Source: Tetrahymena thermophila SB210 | Lineage: Eukaryota; Ciliophora; Oligohymenophorea; Hymenostomatida; Tetrahymenidae | Length of the DNA stretch: 64,000 bases | Reading direction: 5' to 3' | Assembly: GCF_000189635.1 (NCBI RefSeq) | Contig: NW_002476166.1 | Location: 1 to 64,000 of the forward strand | Shown: in pieces, positions 13,932 through 28,300 of the stretch | Layout: each line of letters begins with the position of its first letter | Numbering within the stretch: position 1 is the stretch's first letter | Position numbers and translations under genes: made by a program | Notes under the pieces: model-generated | Seen by the model: only the letters and a program-made list of their open reading frames with translations | The model's database searches: none | Told to the model about the DNA's origin: nothing

Positions 13932-16900
13932 TCACTTTTAAAATTTTTTCATAAATAAGTAGGACTTTAGTTAGTTTAAATTACTAAAATATATTAAACT
14001 TTTTTAATAAGTATCAATAGATTATTATTATTAAAATGTTGGTGTGTCTAAGTTAAATTTATTTAAATTAAATTAATTTACCACATTCAGCAGTTTAATT
14101 TTTTATGGAAATTTTTATAATTTTTAGATAATATCATTCTAAATTTCATATTTGTTTAGGAGTTTATTGATAGAACTATTCTAGCTGACTGAAAAAATTA
14201 AAATATAAGCTTTTCTATTACTATTTTATTAATAAGTTTTAATTATTTATAAATCTTTGTTTCTTTATTAGTTTTTTAATAAATTTGGAACTTTATTTAT
14301 TAAATTAGCTTAAATTATTTATTTTATTGCTTCTACAACTATTTAACTAGCTAAATCATCATTTTATTGTGGTGTTTAAATAGCCTAAGATTAGTCATAA
14401 TAACTATAACATATTCTGTTAAGTTATGTTTATAAGATGTTCATTGACATTTCCCATAGTTTTTCATCGATTATTTAAATTAATGGAAATATATTTATTA
14501 AATCCTAATCATAATAGACATAAAATGAAACTCTATCGTTTTTTTTGATAAATGTATTTTTTAATTCTTTAAAAAATTATAATAGATAACAGTTAGGCAT
14601 AATTTAAAATTTGCTAGCTTCTATGAAAAATATCAGATCATAACTTTATGATTGATATAACTTATTAATTTGTTTTTCTAAAAATAAGTTTGGGAGATTA
14701 TTAATAACGAATATTTAATTTAAAATTTTAAGTGAGCTTTACTTAATTTATGTGTCTAAGTATTAGCTATCTTCCAAGAGATTTGTTAACAATAAGGCAG
14801 ATTAACTTTAGTAATTATTTTTAAATAATATCAAAGACTTTAAATACGTTATTCTACAGAAATAATAATTTGTAGTTTGAGAATAATAATTCATTTTCAT
14901 ATTACTTTCTTTGAAACTACTTTATTTTAAGAACTTAGTTTAGGGTTCTAAAAAGACTGACTCTTAATATTTTGATTCATTTAGTAAAATTTTGTCCTTA
15001 AAATTATTGGCTTCATTTATTTAGAGCATATCTTATAAAATATAAGGTGTTGTATCATTAAAAATATCACTTGAAATTTACACTATATTAAATTAGTTGC
15101 TTAACATTATTTAAATTTCTGCTATATCCAACTTTAGTACGATTAAATCATATTCTGTGTTTTGTTAATCTAAATGAGAGTATTTTTTTAATTTTGTTAT
15201 TACATTTTCTATAAATTAGAGTAATTATAACGCTTATTCTAAAAGCGAAATATATTTTTATTTATGAAGAATAAATTTGTTATTTTCAATTTCTATCTTA
15301 AAATTTTTAAGGATATAACTCTCTAACATGTTGAAAGCAGTAGTTTTAAATAATCTACATTTAAGGATTGTAATTAAGTTTATGCTGTTTAAAAGTAGAT
15401 AGTCTTGGTAGTCATTAATTTTTATCAAACCCTCCTAGAATTTAATCTTGAACTCATCAAAATTATTTAGACCTATTTCATATAATGCAAATTGCAGAGC
15501 AAAATCAAATGACTCTATGATACACTCATATTTATCATCTTTTATAATCTGTTATTCGTTAAAATCCTATTAGAGTTAAAAATAGCCAATGTTGGCTAGA
15601 CTTATTATCTAGCCATAAGTATTGTTTATCATTTAAAACATTTTCCTCGCTTTGGCAAAGTGTAATATTGAATTGATAAAGTTAGCATTTTCATCAATTA
15701 ATGTACTTTTATAATTTATAACAGCTTATAAATGATAAAAAGTTTAGGAAATAATCTAAATTTCTTAAAACATAGGTTCGTAGTCTAAAATTTAATAAAA
15801 TGAGCTATTTAATTTAATCTCTGTGCTACTATTCAAGTTTTCACTATTAAATTAATTTTTATTGCTACTTGATAAAATTTTATTAAATTAAGTTTCACTA
15901 TAACTTAAATCTGGAGTGTTTATTTTATTTACTTTTAAATACGAATCTTACTTCTCTATTAATAATTTAAATTTTAATGTTAAAAAAAATTAATTAAAAT
16001 AATTAAATAATTTTTTTATCAATTTTATTAAAATATTTTAAACTAATTTATTTCATTAAAAATTTTTATTTTTTTAAAGATAATCATTTTTTTATTTTTG
16101 ATCTCAATTAGTTTAATAATGTTTATTGTGCAGTTTTAAACAAAACTAATTTAAATATTAAGCCATAAAAAATATTAAATTAAAGAATAAAAATTACTTA
16201 ACAAAACTTCTTATGATATTTATTTATTATCAAAAGATAATTTATTTACATTTGTCGATGTAAAAGAACTTTGTTATGCTTTGAAAAATGGTGATTATTT
16301 TTGTGTCTGAGAAACATTTAATAGATTTTTTTACTAAAGCATAAATCCTTTTTTTTGCTATGATGTTATTATTTTTTGTTTACTTTATTATATCCTGCTA
16401 TTGAGAAATACTGTTAAACTTTCTATGGGTATTTGAAGTTGGTAGATAAGCACTGCAGCTAGATGTAAATTATATACAACAATTAATAAGAAAATAAAAA
16501 CAACCTCTGATATCATAACCAATTAAAATATTTAGTCTTCAAATATTTTGTAAGACTGTAGGATATATCTTAAATCTCTCTGAACTCTCCCCACATACAT
16601 AATTATTCTATTTTAAGTAGTGTTAGGAAAAATCTACCACTACTATAAAGATTTTATTGGATACACTAAACTATAGCTAATTTATTTAATAAAAAATAAA
16701 TCTATATAAAATATGATATAAAAATATTTACTTACTAGCTTAGATTATTTTTCGAGAAAGGAATGTAAAATTAATCAATATTTATTTATTTTTCTATGTT
16801 ATAATTAAATTATTCAGCATGAGCCTTTGCATTTGATACTTATTGAATAAATGAATTTTTCTCTTCTATAGAATAAATAGTTGTAGAGTTATATTCTAAA

Positions 16901-18813
16901 TCTTACCAACTATATTCAACATCATCAGTATTTTTCCAATATTTATGATGAAAAATCTACAATTTTACAAATAAACAAATAAATAAATTTATATTTAAAT
17001 ATCTTAAAATATTTTTTATATCTAAATAATATTAAAGAAAAGAAAAGTAAAATTTAAAAGGTAAAATTACCGATCGTATATTAATTAATACATTCTTATT
17101 GTTAAAAAAAATAAGAAATTGAAAAAAAAATATTTTAAATCAAAATGAGCTATCAATAGATTTTTTTTGTAAAAGTATTTTTCTATTTTTGCAATTTATG
17201 TTGAAAAATTAAATTTATTTATTTAGTAAATATTAAAAAATATTTTTCTTGTTTTTTAAATATAAAATTTAGAATAGTAAATGGCTTATTTTATATTTAT
17301 CACCTTTATTAATCACAACTTTAAGCATTTTATAAATTTAAAATTTATAATTTTTTTAAAGTTTGTTTTTAAAATATATTTGAGGAATAAAAAAAATTAT
17401 GTATTAAATATTTATTTTAAGGGCTTACTGTATTATTATTATCGTGAAAAATCAAAGAGTATCCTGATGAGATTTAAGATTCATCCAATTCGTCAGAACT
17501 TGCAAGTATGCTTTAAATTAAGTTTGTAATAGTGAAATCCATTCCTATAATTGATATAAAATCGTTTGTTTTCTCATCTAATAGCAAAGCAGTACCAGAC
17601 ATTGTTATTGTATTAGTGAAAGCATCTTTATATGGCTTATACTGGTAAACTTCATCTTTTAGATTTTAATTGATTATTGCTAGTAAAGTATATTTAGAAA
17701 TTTACATTTTCCTGCTTATTATACTGTGCTTTAATACCATCCTCTACATCTAGGATCATAATTTTCTAAAAACGTTTAATTCTTAATGCATGTCTAATAA
17801 GGTTAAAAAGCTGTTAAATTCATGTCCCTTTTTAATAAAAAGTATTTATTTTTATAATTTAGTATATGTGTATATCGCTTCATACAGCATCGGAGTAGTA
17901 GTAAATAGAGAATCATTATAGGCCTAAAAAGATTAACTTATAGCAATTAAACTCTTCTTACGAGCTATATAACTTGATGTAGCTAAAAAGTAAGAGTCCC
18001 AAATCTGAAATAAATTAAAGTAATTAAATATAAATAATAATTTAGTAAAAAAGTTTAATTAATTTGAATGTACGTTGTTTTTAATTTAATACTCAAAATT
18101 ACAATCTTATCTCAAAATAAAATAAAATGTTTACATTTTTTAATCTTTGTTTAGCATCATCTGAAAATTCATCAAATTCAAAAGTAGTTCTATGAAAATA
18201 TCCTTAAACATAAGTGTTGCTCTTCTTAAATTCTTAATACATAAGTTAAGTGCAGTTATTAAAAGCATAGTACCTATAAGAGCATGGTATATATTAGAAT
18301 TATTTCCTTGCTAAATTAATTTTAAGAAATTATAAAATTTTAAACAAATAGAATTGATTCATAAGAAACATTAGCAATCATTACCTATTACTTTGTTCTT
18401 CATTCTCTTATAATAGAAGTTGTGAAATTTAATCAAGTCTTGTTCTATCTATATTATTTAATGACATTTTAAATTTGTTTCTACCTTAAACGAAAAGTAG
18501 AAATTTTATTTTTACAGTATTAAAGCTTATTTCTATTGTAGTTTTGAGAGCGTATAGTAAATTATGAAGCTTTTAATTTTCATTTATGATTACTTATTAT
18601 GTTTACTGTTTCTCCCTGTTCATTTAATATTAATACATCAATAAATTTTTCTATTAATGTAATTTAATAGTAATCAAAAATGATTATCATTTATAAATAT
18701 TACCACTAGCTTACGTTTTGGTATAGCACGTAATAAAAAACTGAAAGATTAAATGATACTCCTATTATTATAGGAACTGATAGTGAGAGAATTAGTTTTA
18801 ACACTATATTCAT
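13932..18813 (-). CDS. Cache-domain transmembrane receptor, array copy 2
   Basis: The start is ATG 18813 (MNIVLKLILSLSVPIIIGV, membrane helix 1); the stop is TGA at 13932-13934 after a Lys/Phe-rich end. It has about ten exons. Landmarks in order are INENQKLHNLLYALKTTIE, the Cache motif DPRCRGWY near 17733-17765, the conserved exon beginning FHHKYWKN at 16950-16800, helix 2 near 16445-16530, a TPR-like helical segment near 15600, and the VWA-like stretch YDLIFFIEAS followed by KKNDRVSFYVY near 14520-14660. The acidic-serine metal site of VWA domains is absent. The family order (membrane helix, Cache, helix, TPR-like, VWA-like) places the sensor outside and the rest inside the cell. It is very close in sequence to copy 3. 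A standard-code reading frame on the other strand at 17281-17529 falls in an intron and is not a gene. Confidence 0.75.
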
Positions 18814-19162
18814 CTCTATTTATAAGCCAAAAGTTATAATTTATTAATGATAGATTTACTTTTTCTATTTATCTTTTTTGTTTTCTTTACTTATTTAAAG
18901 AAAGTTTAAATACACATTAATTTTTTTTTTTAATTAATTCTACCTTTAAACTAATAATCTATTAAATTCATATTAACAATAACAAAATCATAATAAATAA
19001 AATAATAAATCATTAAATTTAAAATAGTAGTTTTTGAATCAAGATAGCATAATAAATAAAATATATAATATTATACTAAAGATAATATGTAAATACTTAA
19101 TATATGGGTAAATAATTGATAAATAATTTTTGCTAAAATAGAATTAAAAAAACTATGATGAT
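18814..19162. other. Short spacer between Cache copies 2 and 3
   Basis: Only 349 bases separate the start codon of copy 2 from the stop of copy 3, against 1.1-1.4 kb at the other junctions of the array. The promoter of copy 2 must lie here. No motif is recognisable by eye. Confidence 0.6.
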
Positions 19163-21350
19163 TCACTTTGAAAACCTTTTCATAAATAAATAAGATTTAA
19201 GTTAGCTTAAACATGAAAATTATTTAAAATTTTTATTGAGAGTATTTATTGGCTAAGATGATTAGTAAGGTAAATCTACGTTTGCTCTATTTAAATTATA
19301 CTAACTTGTTATGTTTAGCAGTTTAATTTTTTATGCAAATTTTAATAATTTTTAGGTAATATCATTTAAAATTTCTTATTTGTTGAGGAATTTATTGACC
19401 TAGCTATTCTAATTAGCTGAAAAAATTAATATGTAAGCTTGTCTTTTAATTTCTTATTGAATCTTTTTTGCCTTTTTAGAATTCTCAATTACATTTTTAT
19501 TTTTTATTCTATCTAGAGATATGTTAATTAAATTAGATTAAACTATTTAATTTAATGCTTCAGAAATAATTTAGTTTACTAACTAATCATTTTATTCTTC
19601 TTTAATACTTTAGGATAATTAATCATAGTACCTAAAACATAATTCATTTAATTATGTAATTAAGGTATGGGTAGATATATCCCATTACTTTTACTCATTG
19701 ATTTGAATAAGCGGGAATACATTTATTTATTCTTCATCATTAAAAATGTTAAATGAAACTCTATCATTTTTGTTCATAAATTTTTTTTTTAATTCGTTTA
19801 AAAATTATATTAGTTAAGAGTTAGGAAGAATTTCAAATTCACTAGCTTCTATAAACAATATCAGATCATAATTTTATGAATAATAAAATCTATTTATTTA
19901 TTTTTCTAAATATTAATTTGGTAGATTATTTATAAGGAATATTTTGTTTAAAATTTTAAATGAATTATATTTTATTTATTAATCTAAGAAATAATTATCT
20001 TCTAATATACTTGTGAGTAATTAGCTTGATGAAAAATATTAATTTTATTTAAATAAAATTAATGCTTTCAGATATGTCACCCTGCTAATATAGTAATTTG
20101 TAGTCTAAGAATAATAATTAAGTCTATGATTACTTTCTTTAAACTAACTAGACTTTAAAACCCTATTATATGTTTCTAAGGGGACTGAATCTTCATATTT
20201 TGATTCATTTAGTAAGAATATATTCTTGAAATTAACCATTTCATTTATTTAGAGCATATTTTCTAAAATCTCAGAATGCTTATTATCAAAGGCAGCAAAT
20301 ATATTTTGAATTACACTTGATTGATTGCTTAGCATTATTTACATTTCTAAAATATCGAACTTCAGTATAATCAAATCCTATTCTGTACTTTATGAATCTA
20401 TTTCAGAGTATTTTCTTAATTTTATAATTACTGTTTCTATAAATTAGAGCTATTAAACTGCTTGCTATAAAAGCTAAATATAACTTTGTTAACTTAATGC
20501 AGTTTGGCTGTTTTCATACTCTTTATTAACATTTTAAAAAGGAAAATTATCTGCCATGTTGAATGCTGTCATTTTCATTATCCTACATTTTAGAATTGTA
20601 ATTAAGTTGATGCTATTTAAGATAAGATAATCTTGATAGTCATTAATTTTGATCTAACCTTCGTAAAATTTAGTCTTGAACTCATTGAAATTACTTAGAC
20701 CTATTTCACATAAAGAGAATTGCAAAGCAAAATCAAACGATTCTATAACATGGTTATACTTCTCCTATTTTATGATCTTATATACATTGAAATCCTACTA
20801 GAGCTAAAAATAACCTATGTTAGCTAAACTTATTATCTAGCCATAAGTATTGTTTATCATTTAAAACGTTTTTCTTGCTTTGGCAAAGTGTAATATAGAG
20901 TTAATAAAATTGGCATGAGGGTCTATTAAAGTACTTTTATAATTTATAACGGCCTGTAAATGGTAAAAAGTTTAGGAAATAATCTGTATTTCTTAAAAAA
21001 TGGGTTCATAATCTAAGATTTAACCAAAAGAGCTGTTACTAATTTATGTTTCAGTCAGATTTTCATTAGAAGATTGCTATTTATTCTCACTGATTGAAAA
21101 ATATTTATTGAACAAGGTTTCATTTTAACTGATTTCTTATGGATTCATTTTACTACTTTTTTATATTGAATCAGATTACCCTACATTATTTTTTAAATAA
21201 AAAGTTATTAATTCTAACATAATTTTAAACTTAAATAGCAAATTAAAAATTAAAGAAATCAATCAACTAATTTTTAAAATTGACATCAATTATTTTTCTA
21301 TTTATTTTATCTATTTTGGAAAAAAAAATTTATTTGGAGAAATAATTCGC

Positions 21351-21381
<31 letters not shown>

Positions 21382-24170
21382 TACATATTAGTTAAATTAT
21401 TAAAATAAATTTATTATACTGTAAATTTTCAAATATTTATTTATTTACTCCAAATTAATTCAAAATTTTTTTTAAAAAGTGGAAAAAAATTTCATAAAAA
21501 AGTGATTATCATTTAATTTAAATAAAACAAAACTTACTGTTCATTTTTTTAAGTATTAAATAGAAAAACTAATTCAATTAGGGAAAAAAATATGTTTAAT
21601 AAAGAAAAAATTACTTAGTAAAAATTCTTATGATACATTTTTATTTAGAGGTGAAAGTTTATAACTATTTATTTAGTCTTGAACTGCTAGAGTGGTTTTA
21701 TCAACAGTATATGAGTTTTACTAAAATTTGAATTATTAAGATTATTTTTAGGTTAAAGATATGTTTGAAGGGCTCTTAGCTTAAGGATAGCTTTTTTATT
21801 TAGTTCTTGTAATAATCTTTTGTTTTCTTTATTATATCCTTGTATTAAGAAATTATGTTAAACTTTCTATGGGTATCTGAAGTTGATAGTAAAGCACTGC
21901 AGCTAGATGTAAATTAAATCCAACGATAAACAAGAAGATAAAAATCAGTTCTGTTATGATTACCAATTAAAATATTGTATCTTCAAATAAGTTATAAGAT
22001 TACAAGATATATCTTAAATCTCTCTAAACTCTTCCGACATACATAATTATTCTATTTTAAGTAGAATTAGGAAAAACCTACCATTATTGTAAAGAATTTA
22101 TTGGATACACTAAACTATAGCTAATTAATTTAATAAAAAATAAGTCTATATAAAATTGGATAAATCAAATACTTACTAGCTTAGATTATTTTTAGAGAAA
22201 GAAATGTAAAATTATTCTGTATTTATTTATTTTTCTATGTTATAATTAAATGATTCGGCATGAGCCTTTGCATTTGATACTTATTGAATAAATGAATTTT
22301 TCTCTTCTATAGAATAAATAGTTGTAGAATTATATTCTAAATCTTACCAACTATATTCAACATCATCAGTATTTTTCCAATATTTATGATGAAATATCTA
22401 TTATTTTTCATCATAAAATATTCTTTAAAATCAAAATAGTTCAATTGATTTGTAAAAAAAGAAATAAACAATTCAAAGATTAAATTTAACATCCTAAAAG
22501 GAAAATACTACTATTATTTTTATATATATTTTTTAATAATTTGGAAAATTAAATTTAGCGAATTTTTTATTTTATACACAAAATTATATGCTTTAAGTTT
22601 ATTTTTGCTTTATTGTCTCAGCTTTTAGTATTCATAAATTAATTATTTAGATTTTGAATTAGTTAAATTTATCTAAAATAATAAATAATTATATCATTTT
22701 TTGAAAAATTGAATAAAATTTTATGATCTAGCATTTTTAATTAATTTATTTGATTACTGTATTATTATTCTCGTGAAAAATTAAAGAGTATCCTGATAAG
22801 ATTACAGACTCGTCTAATTCATCTAACTTTGCAAGGATATTTTAAATAAGATTTGCAATTTAAAAATCCATCCCAATTATTGCTAAAAAAGCATCAGTCT
22901 TTTCATCTAAAAGTAAAGTAGTTCCTGACATTGTTATTGTATTAGTGAAAGCATCTTTATATGGCTTATACTGGTAAACTTCATCTTTTAGATTTTATTT
23001 GATTATTACTTTTAGAATAATATTTAAAAATTTACATTTTCCAGCTTAAGAAACTGTGTTTTAATACCAACCTCTACATCTCGGATCATAATTTTCTAAA
23101 AAAGTCTAATTCGTAATACATGTCTAATAAGGTTAAAAAGCTGTTAAGTTCATATTCCTTTTTATATAAAAATAAAATAAATAGTTAAGGAATTTTCTAA
23201 TATTAAAAATAAAGATTTTTTTATACAGCATTGGAGTAGTAGTGAGCAACGAATCATCATAGGCCTAAAATACATCGCTAATTGCAATTAAGCTTTTCAA
23301 GCGAGCAATATAAGTTGATTTTGCTAAAATATGAGAATCCCAAATCTAAAAAAGCCAAAAAATAATAAATAAAAATAAAAGTAGTTAATTATTAACTATT
23401 TTTTAATAAATAAATAAATAAATGAATGAATAAATGAATTTATTTTCAAGTAAAATATTCAACTTTTTATTTCTATTGTTAATTAAAATATTATAATTAT
23501 TTTTTACATTTTTAAATCTTTATTTTTTTTCATCAGAAAACTCATCAAATTCAAAAGTTGTTCTATGGAAAAAGCCTTCTACATAAGTATTGCTCTTGTT
23601 AAACTATTTATACATCAATTCTGTACAGTTATTGAATGCAAAGTATCTGTAAGAACATGGTATATAAGAGAATTATTTTCTTACTAATTAAAATTACATA
23701 AAAATTGATTTTGTAAATAAAAGCTTGTTTGTATTTATTACCTAAGACTTTGTTTTTTATCATCTTTGTATAAAAGTTATGAAATTTTATCAAGTCTTAT
23801 TCTATCTATAATTATTTATTGTATTTAGGCTTTTTATTTCCTAATAAAAGTAGAATTATTAATTTTTACAGTGTTAAAGCTAATTTCTATTGTTGTTTTG
23901 AATCCGAATACTAAATTATGGAGCTTTTAGTTTTCATTTGCTATTACTTACTGTGTCTGCTGTTATTCCCTTTCATATTTTAAATATAATTATATCAATA
24001 AATTTGATGCAAATACATTTTTTTCGCAAATAGAGATGCTTTAAATATATTAAATTTTACCATTAATTTACATTTTAAAAAAGCACTATGTAAAAAATTG
24101 AAAGGTTAAATGATACTCCTATGATGATAGGAATTGATATTGAGAGAATAAGCTTCGTTATCAGATTCAT
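19163..24170 (-). CDS. Cache-domain transmembrane receptor, array copy 3
   Basis: This copy was read most fully. ATG 24170 directly follows an in-frame TGA, which fixes the start. At least ten exons give roughly 1,200 residues. They are: membrane helix 1 (LITKLILSISIPIIIGV); a Cache ectodomain with IPCSYRYFAFNNCTELM, IWDSHILAKSTYIARL, NVTAF-like NMNLTAFQPYQTC, YDPRCRGWY (23060-23095) and LAIIGMDF; helix 2 (LIFIFLFIVGFNLHLAAVLYY, 21890-21975) with IPIESLTQFL after it; a Ser/Gln linker; a TPR-like repeat (HFAKARKTFQMINNTYGQI, then SLANIGYFQLQQDF, about 20790-20900); and a VWA-like end (YDLILFIEAS, NKNDRVSFNIFND, QAYILIFSANQ). The DxSxS metal site is missing. An ACTT tetranucleotide run lies in the intron before the last long exon. 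Stop TGA is at 19163-19165. Confidence 0.8.
21349..21392. repeat. ACTT tetranucleotide microsatellite in an intron
   Basis: About eight tandem ACTT units followed by ACATACAT lie inside the intron that precedes the last exon of Cache copy 3. The equivalent introns of the other copies lack it, so it arose after duplication. Confidence 0.8.
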
Positions 24171-25303
24171 TCAAATATATTAGTTTATATCTACTAAAAA
24201 TGGTACACTTTTCTTATTAACTGTTTAATTTCTTTATTAAATATGATGCTATTTTAAATCAATTTCTATTTACGCTTAAAAATTTTGTTTGTTAATTAGT
24301 CCTAATTTATGCAATTAATAATCTATTTAAATTCTTAAAGTAAATAAAAAAATTATGTTAATAATCATAGGTTAGTTTTCTAAAAAATTATAACTCTTTT
24401 GATAAGCTGATAGAGTTAATTAAAAAACAGACTTATAAAATACGCTTATTACTTAATACAATTATTTATATTTTTAAAATGTAAAGAAATACATTACAGA
24501 ATTAATAATTTTTAAAATTTTGTTTTATTTAAAAAAATATTCTTAACATTTTTAGTTTTTTATCAACATCTAAACATTTTTTAAAGTAATTAATGACTGA
24601 CTTAAATTTAAAACTGATTTTTATTTTCATCAAATCTGTTTGGTGTTTAAACCTAATAATATTTTCTTCCTAATTATTATATAATTTCATTATAATTTAT
24701 TTTATTTATCATAAAAAAATATATTTAATACTACAAAAAATTTTTGCTAAAATTAGTATTATTATTAAGTCAGTATAACTTAACAACACCTAGTAAATGT
24801 CCTTTTCCTTTGTTTTAAATTAAATGATTTTTTCTCATAATAATTATCTAATCTTAAAGTTAATATTATATAATTTGATACTCATTAATAAATGCCACCC
24901 TAAATTAAGTCCTATTTTTGCAAAAGTTTTATAAAAAGCCATTATCAAAAAAGCAAAGAATTCACTTATTTTGAAGTTAATTAATGAGGATTTATGGTAT
25001 TTTATCATTTATTCTTAATTAAAAAAATGAAAAAATTAAAAAAAATAAAAAAAATACTGAAATGTTATTAGCTGATTCAGAATTTTTTTCAGCCATATTG
25101 CGGAAAAAAGTTATTAATGAATAAAAATTTGTATCATCTATCTACAAAACCCATGTACTTTATATTGCTTTTATATTTTATTAATTATAAAACTAAAAAT
25201 TTTTGATACAAATAATTCAATATTTATTACTTATAAAATAACATGATTATTACTAATTTAAAAACAAACAATATTAATTTAATTTGAATAAATAAAAAAT
25301 AAA
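24171..25303. other. Spacer between Cache copies 3 and 4
   Basis: About 1.1 kb of AT-rich DNA contains the promoter of copy 3 and the 3' flank of copy 4. No gene is seen. Confidence 0.5.
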
Positions 25304-28300
25304 TCACTTTGAAAATCTTTTCATAAATAAGTAAGATTTAAGTTAATTGAAACTTGTAAATTATTTTATATATTTATTAACTATTTTAATTGGCTAAGAT
25401 GGTTAGGAAGGTAATTCTACATTTACTCTGCTTAAATTATATTAACTTGTAATTATTAGCAGTTGAATTTTTTAAGGAAATTTTGATAACTTTTAGATGA
25501 TACTATTAGTAATTTTTTATTAATTTAGCAATTAACTGGCCAAACTATTCTAGCTAGATGAAAAAATAAAAATATAAGCTTGTCTTTTAATATCTTATTG
25601 AACTTTTGGCTTTAAATAATATCTATTTAAACTTCTATTTTTTATTCTATCTGGAACGATGTTAATTAGATTAGCTTAAATAATTTACTTTAATGCTTCA
25701 GAAACCACTTGATTTGCTAATTAAGCATGTTATTCTTCTTAAATATTTTATGATTAATCATAGTAGCTAAAATATAAATTATTTAAATATGTATATAAAG
25801 TATAAACTGATATATCCCATTACTTTTATTCATTGATTTTTATAAGTGGGAATATATTTATTTATTCTTCATCATTAAAAATATTTAATGAAACTCTATC
25901 GTTTTTGGCCATAAATTTATACTTTAATTCGTATAAAAATTATATGAGCTAACAGTTCGGAAGTATTTCAAATTCGCTAGCTTCTATAAAAAATATCAAA
26001 TCATAACTTTATGAATGATAGAATTTATTTAGTTATTTTTCAAAATATTTATTAGGCAGATTATTTATAAGGAATATTTGGTTCAATATTTTAAATGAAT
26101 TATATTTTACTTATTAGTCTAAAAAATAGTTATCTTCTATGATACTTGTGAGCAATTAGCCAGATAAAGAAAATTTATTTTATTTAAATAAAATCAATGC
26201 TTTTAAATATTCCACTCTGCTGACATAATAATTTGTAGTTTGAGTATAATAATTGCTATCTTTGATAGCATTAGACTTTAAGACCTTATTTTAAGGTTCT
26301 AAGAGAAATTGTAATTCATATTTTTATTCATTTTCAAATAGTTTATTCTTGAAATCAGTTTTTTAAAGTATATTTTCTAAAACTTAAGAGTGCTAATCAC
26401 TAAAAATAAATTAGAAACTTTGACTTATACTAGATTGGCTGCTTAACATTATCTACATTTCTAAAATATCCAATTTTAGTATGATCTAATCCTATTCCGA
26501 GCTTTATGAGTCAATTTTTGTGTATTTTCTTAATTTTACGATAACTATTTCTGTAAATTAAAGCAATTATATTGCTTACTATAAAAGTTGAATATATTTT
26601 TATTGGTCTAAAGCAATTTTGATGTTTTATTTATCTTTTTTACACCTATTAAAAATGCAATTATCTATCATTTTAAATGCAGTTGCTTTCATTAACTTGC
26701 ATTTTAGAATTGTAATTAAATTTATGCTGTTTAAAAGCAAATAGTCCTGATAATCATTAATTTTTATCTAACCTTATTAAAATTTAGTCTTGAACTCATC
26801 GAAATTACATAGACCTATTTCATATAAAGAAAGCTGTAAAGCAAAATCAAAGGATTCTATAACACAGCTATACTTCTCCTCTTTTAAGGTTTTTAATTCA
26901 TTGAAATCCTATTAGAGCTGAAAATAACCTATGTTAGCTAGGCTGATTATCTAGCCATAAATATTATTAATCATTTAAAAAGTTTTTCTTGCTTTAGCAA
27001 AATGTAATAAAGAGTGAATAAAATTGGCATTTTGATCTATTAAGGTGCTTTTATAATTTATAACAGCTTATAAGTGATAGAATGTTTAAGAAATGATCTA
27101 TATTTCTTCAAAAATAGATTAATATTCTAATATTTAGCTTGGTGAGCTATTAATTTAAGTTTATATTAAATTTTTGAGATGCTCATTGTTAAGTTGATTT
27201 TTGTTCTCATTTAATGAAAAATATTTATAAAGTTAGCCATCATTTTAATGTATCTCTTATTGAATCAATTTACTAGTCTTTTAAAACGAATCAGAACACC
27301 CTATCATTTTATTAATTTTTAAATTATTTTATAAATTTTTTAAAGTAAAATATTTATCAAAACATTAATTAATATTTTAAAGTAGCAAGGCTCAAACGAT
27401 TATTCAATTTTGTATTTTTGTGAGTTTGGTTGGAATTTAAAAAAATGATTTTTTTGCTTTTATTTGAAGATATTTTTTTAATTAAATTTATTTTATTTAT
27501 AAAAGAAATATTTGAAATTAAGAAAAAAAGTACTTAGCAAAAATTCTTGTGATTAACATTTACTGTGAGGCGATTGTTTATAACTATTTATATTTTCTAA
27601 GTATGGAGGGGAGTGTTTTTCAGCGATAAAAGAACTCTACTATACTCTAGATTGTGCATTCTGATATTTTTATGTGAAAGAGATATTTGTTTGAATCTTA
27701 TTAAAAACAGAATTCCTTTATTAAGTTTTTGTAATTATCTTTTTTTTGCTTTATTATATCCTGCTTTTGAGAAATCGTGTTAGATTTTCTATGGGTATTT
27801 CAAGTTGATAGTAAAGCACTGCAGCTAAATGCAAATTAAATATGATGATTAATAATAAAATAAAAGCCACTTATGATATGACTACTAATAAAAATATTTT
27901 ATCTTTAAATATATTATAAGATTGTAAGATGAATCTTAAATCTCTCTGAACTCTTCCTACATACATAATTATTTAGTTTTAAGTAGAATTAGGAAATACC
28001 TACCATTATTGTAAAGAGTTTACAGGGTATATCAAACTGTAGCTAATATTTTTTTAAAATTAAGTCCATAAAATATTAATGATAATTTATTTACTATCTT
28101 AGATTGTTTTTTGAGAAAGAAATGTAAAATTAATCTGTATTAATTTGTTTTTCAATGTCATATTGGAATGACAGAGCATGAATCTTAGCATCTGATACTT
28201 ATTAAACAAAAGAGTTTTTCTCTTAAGTAGAGTATATTGTTGTGGAATTGTATTCTATATCTTGCCAGCTATACTCAATATCATCAGTACTCTTCCAATA

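Noticed and set aside
17281-17529. 82-codon plus-strand frame
   Set aside because: It lies across an intron and adjoining exon of Cache copy 2 on the other strand and has no protein-like composition.
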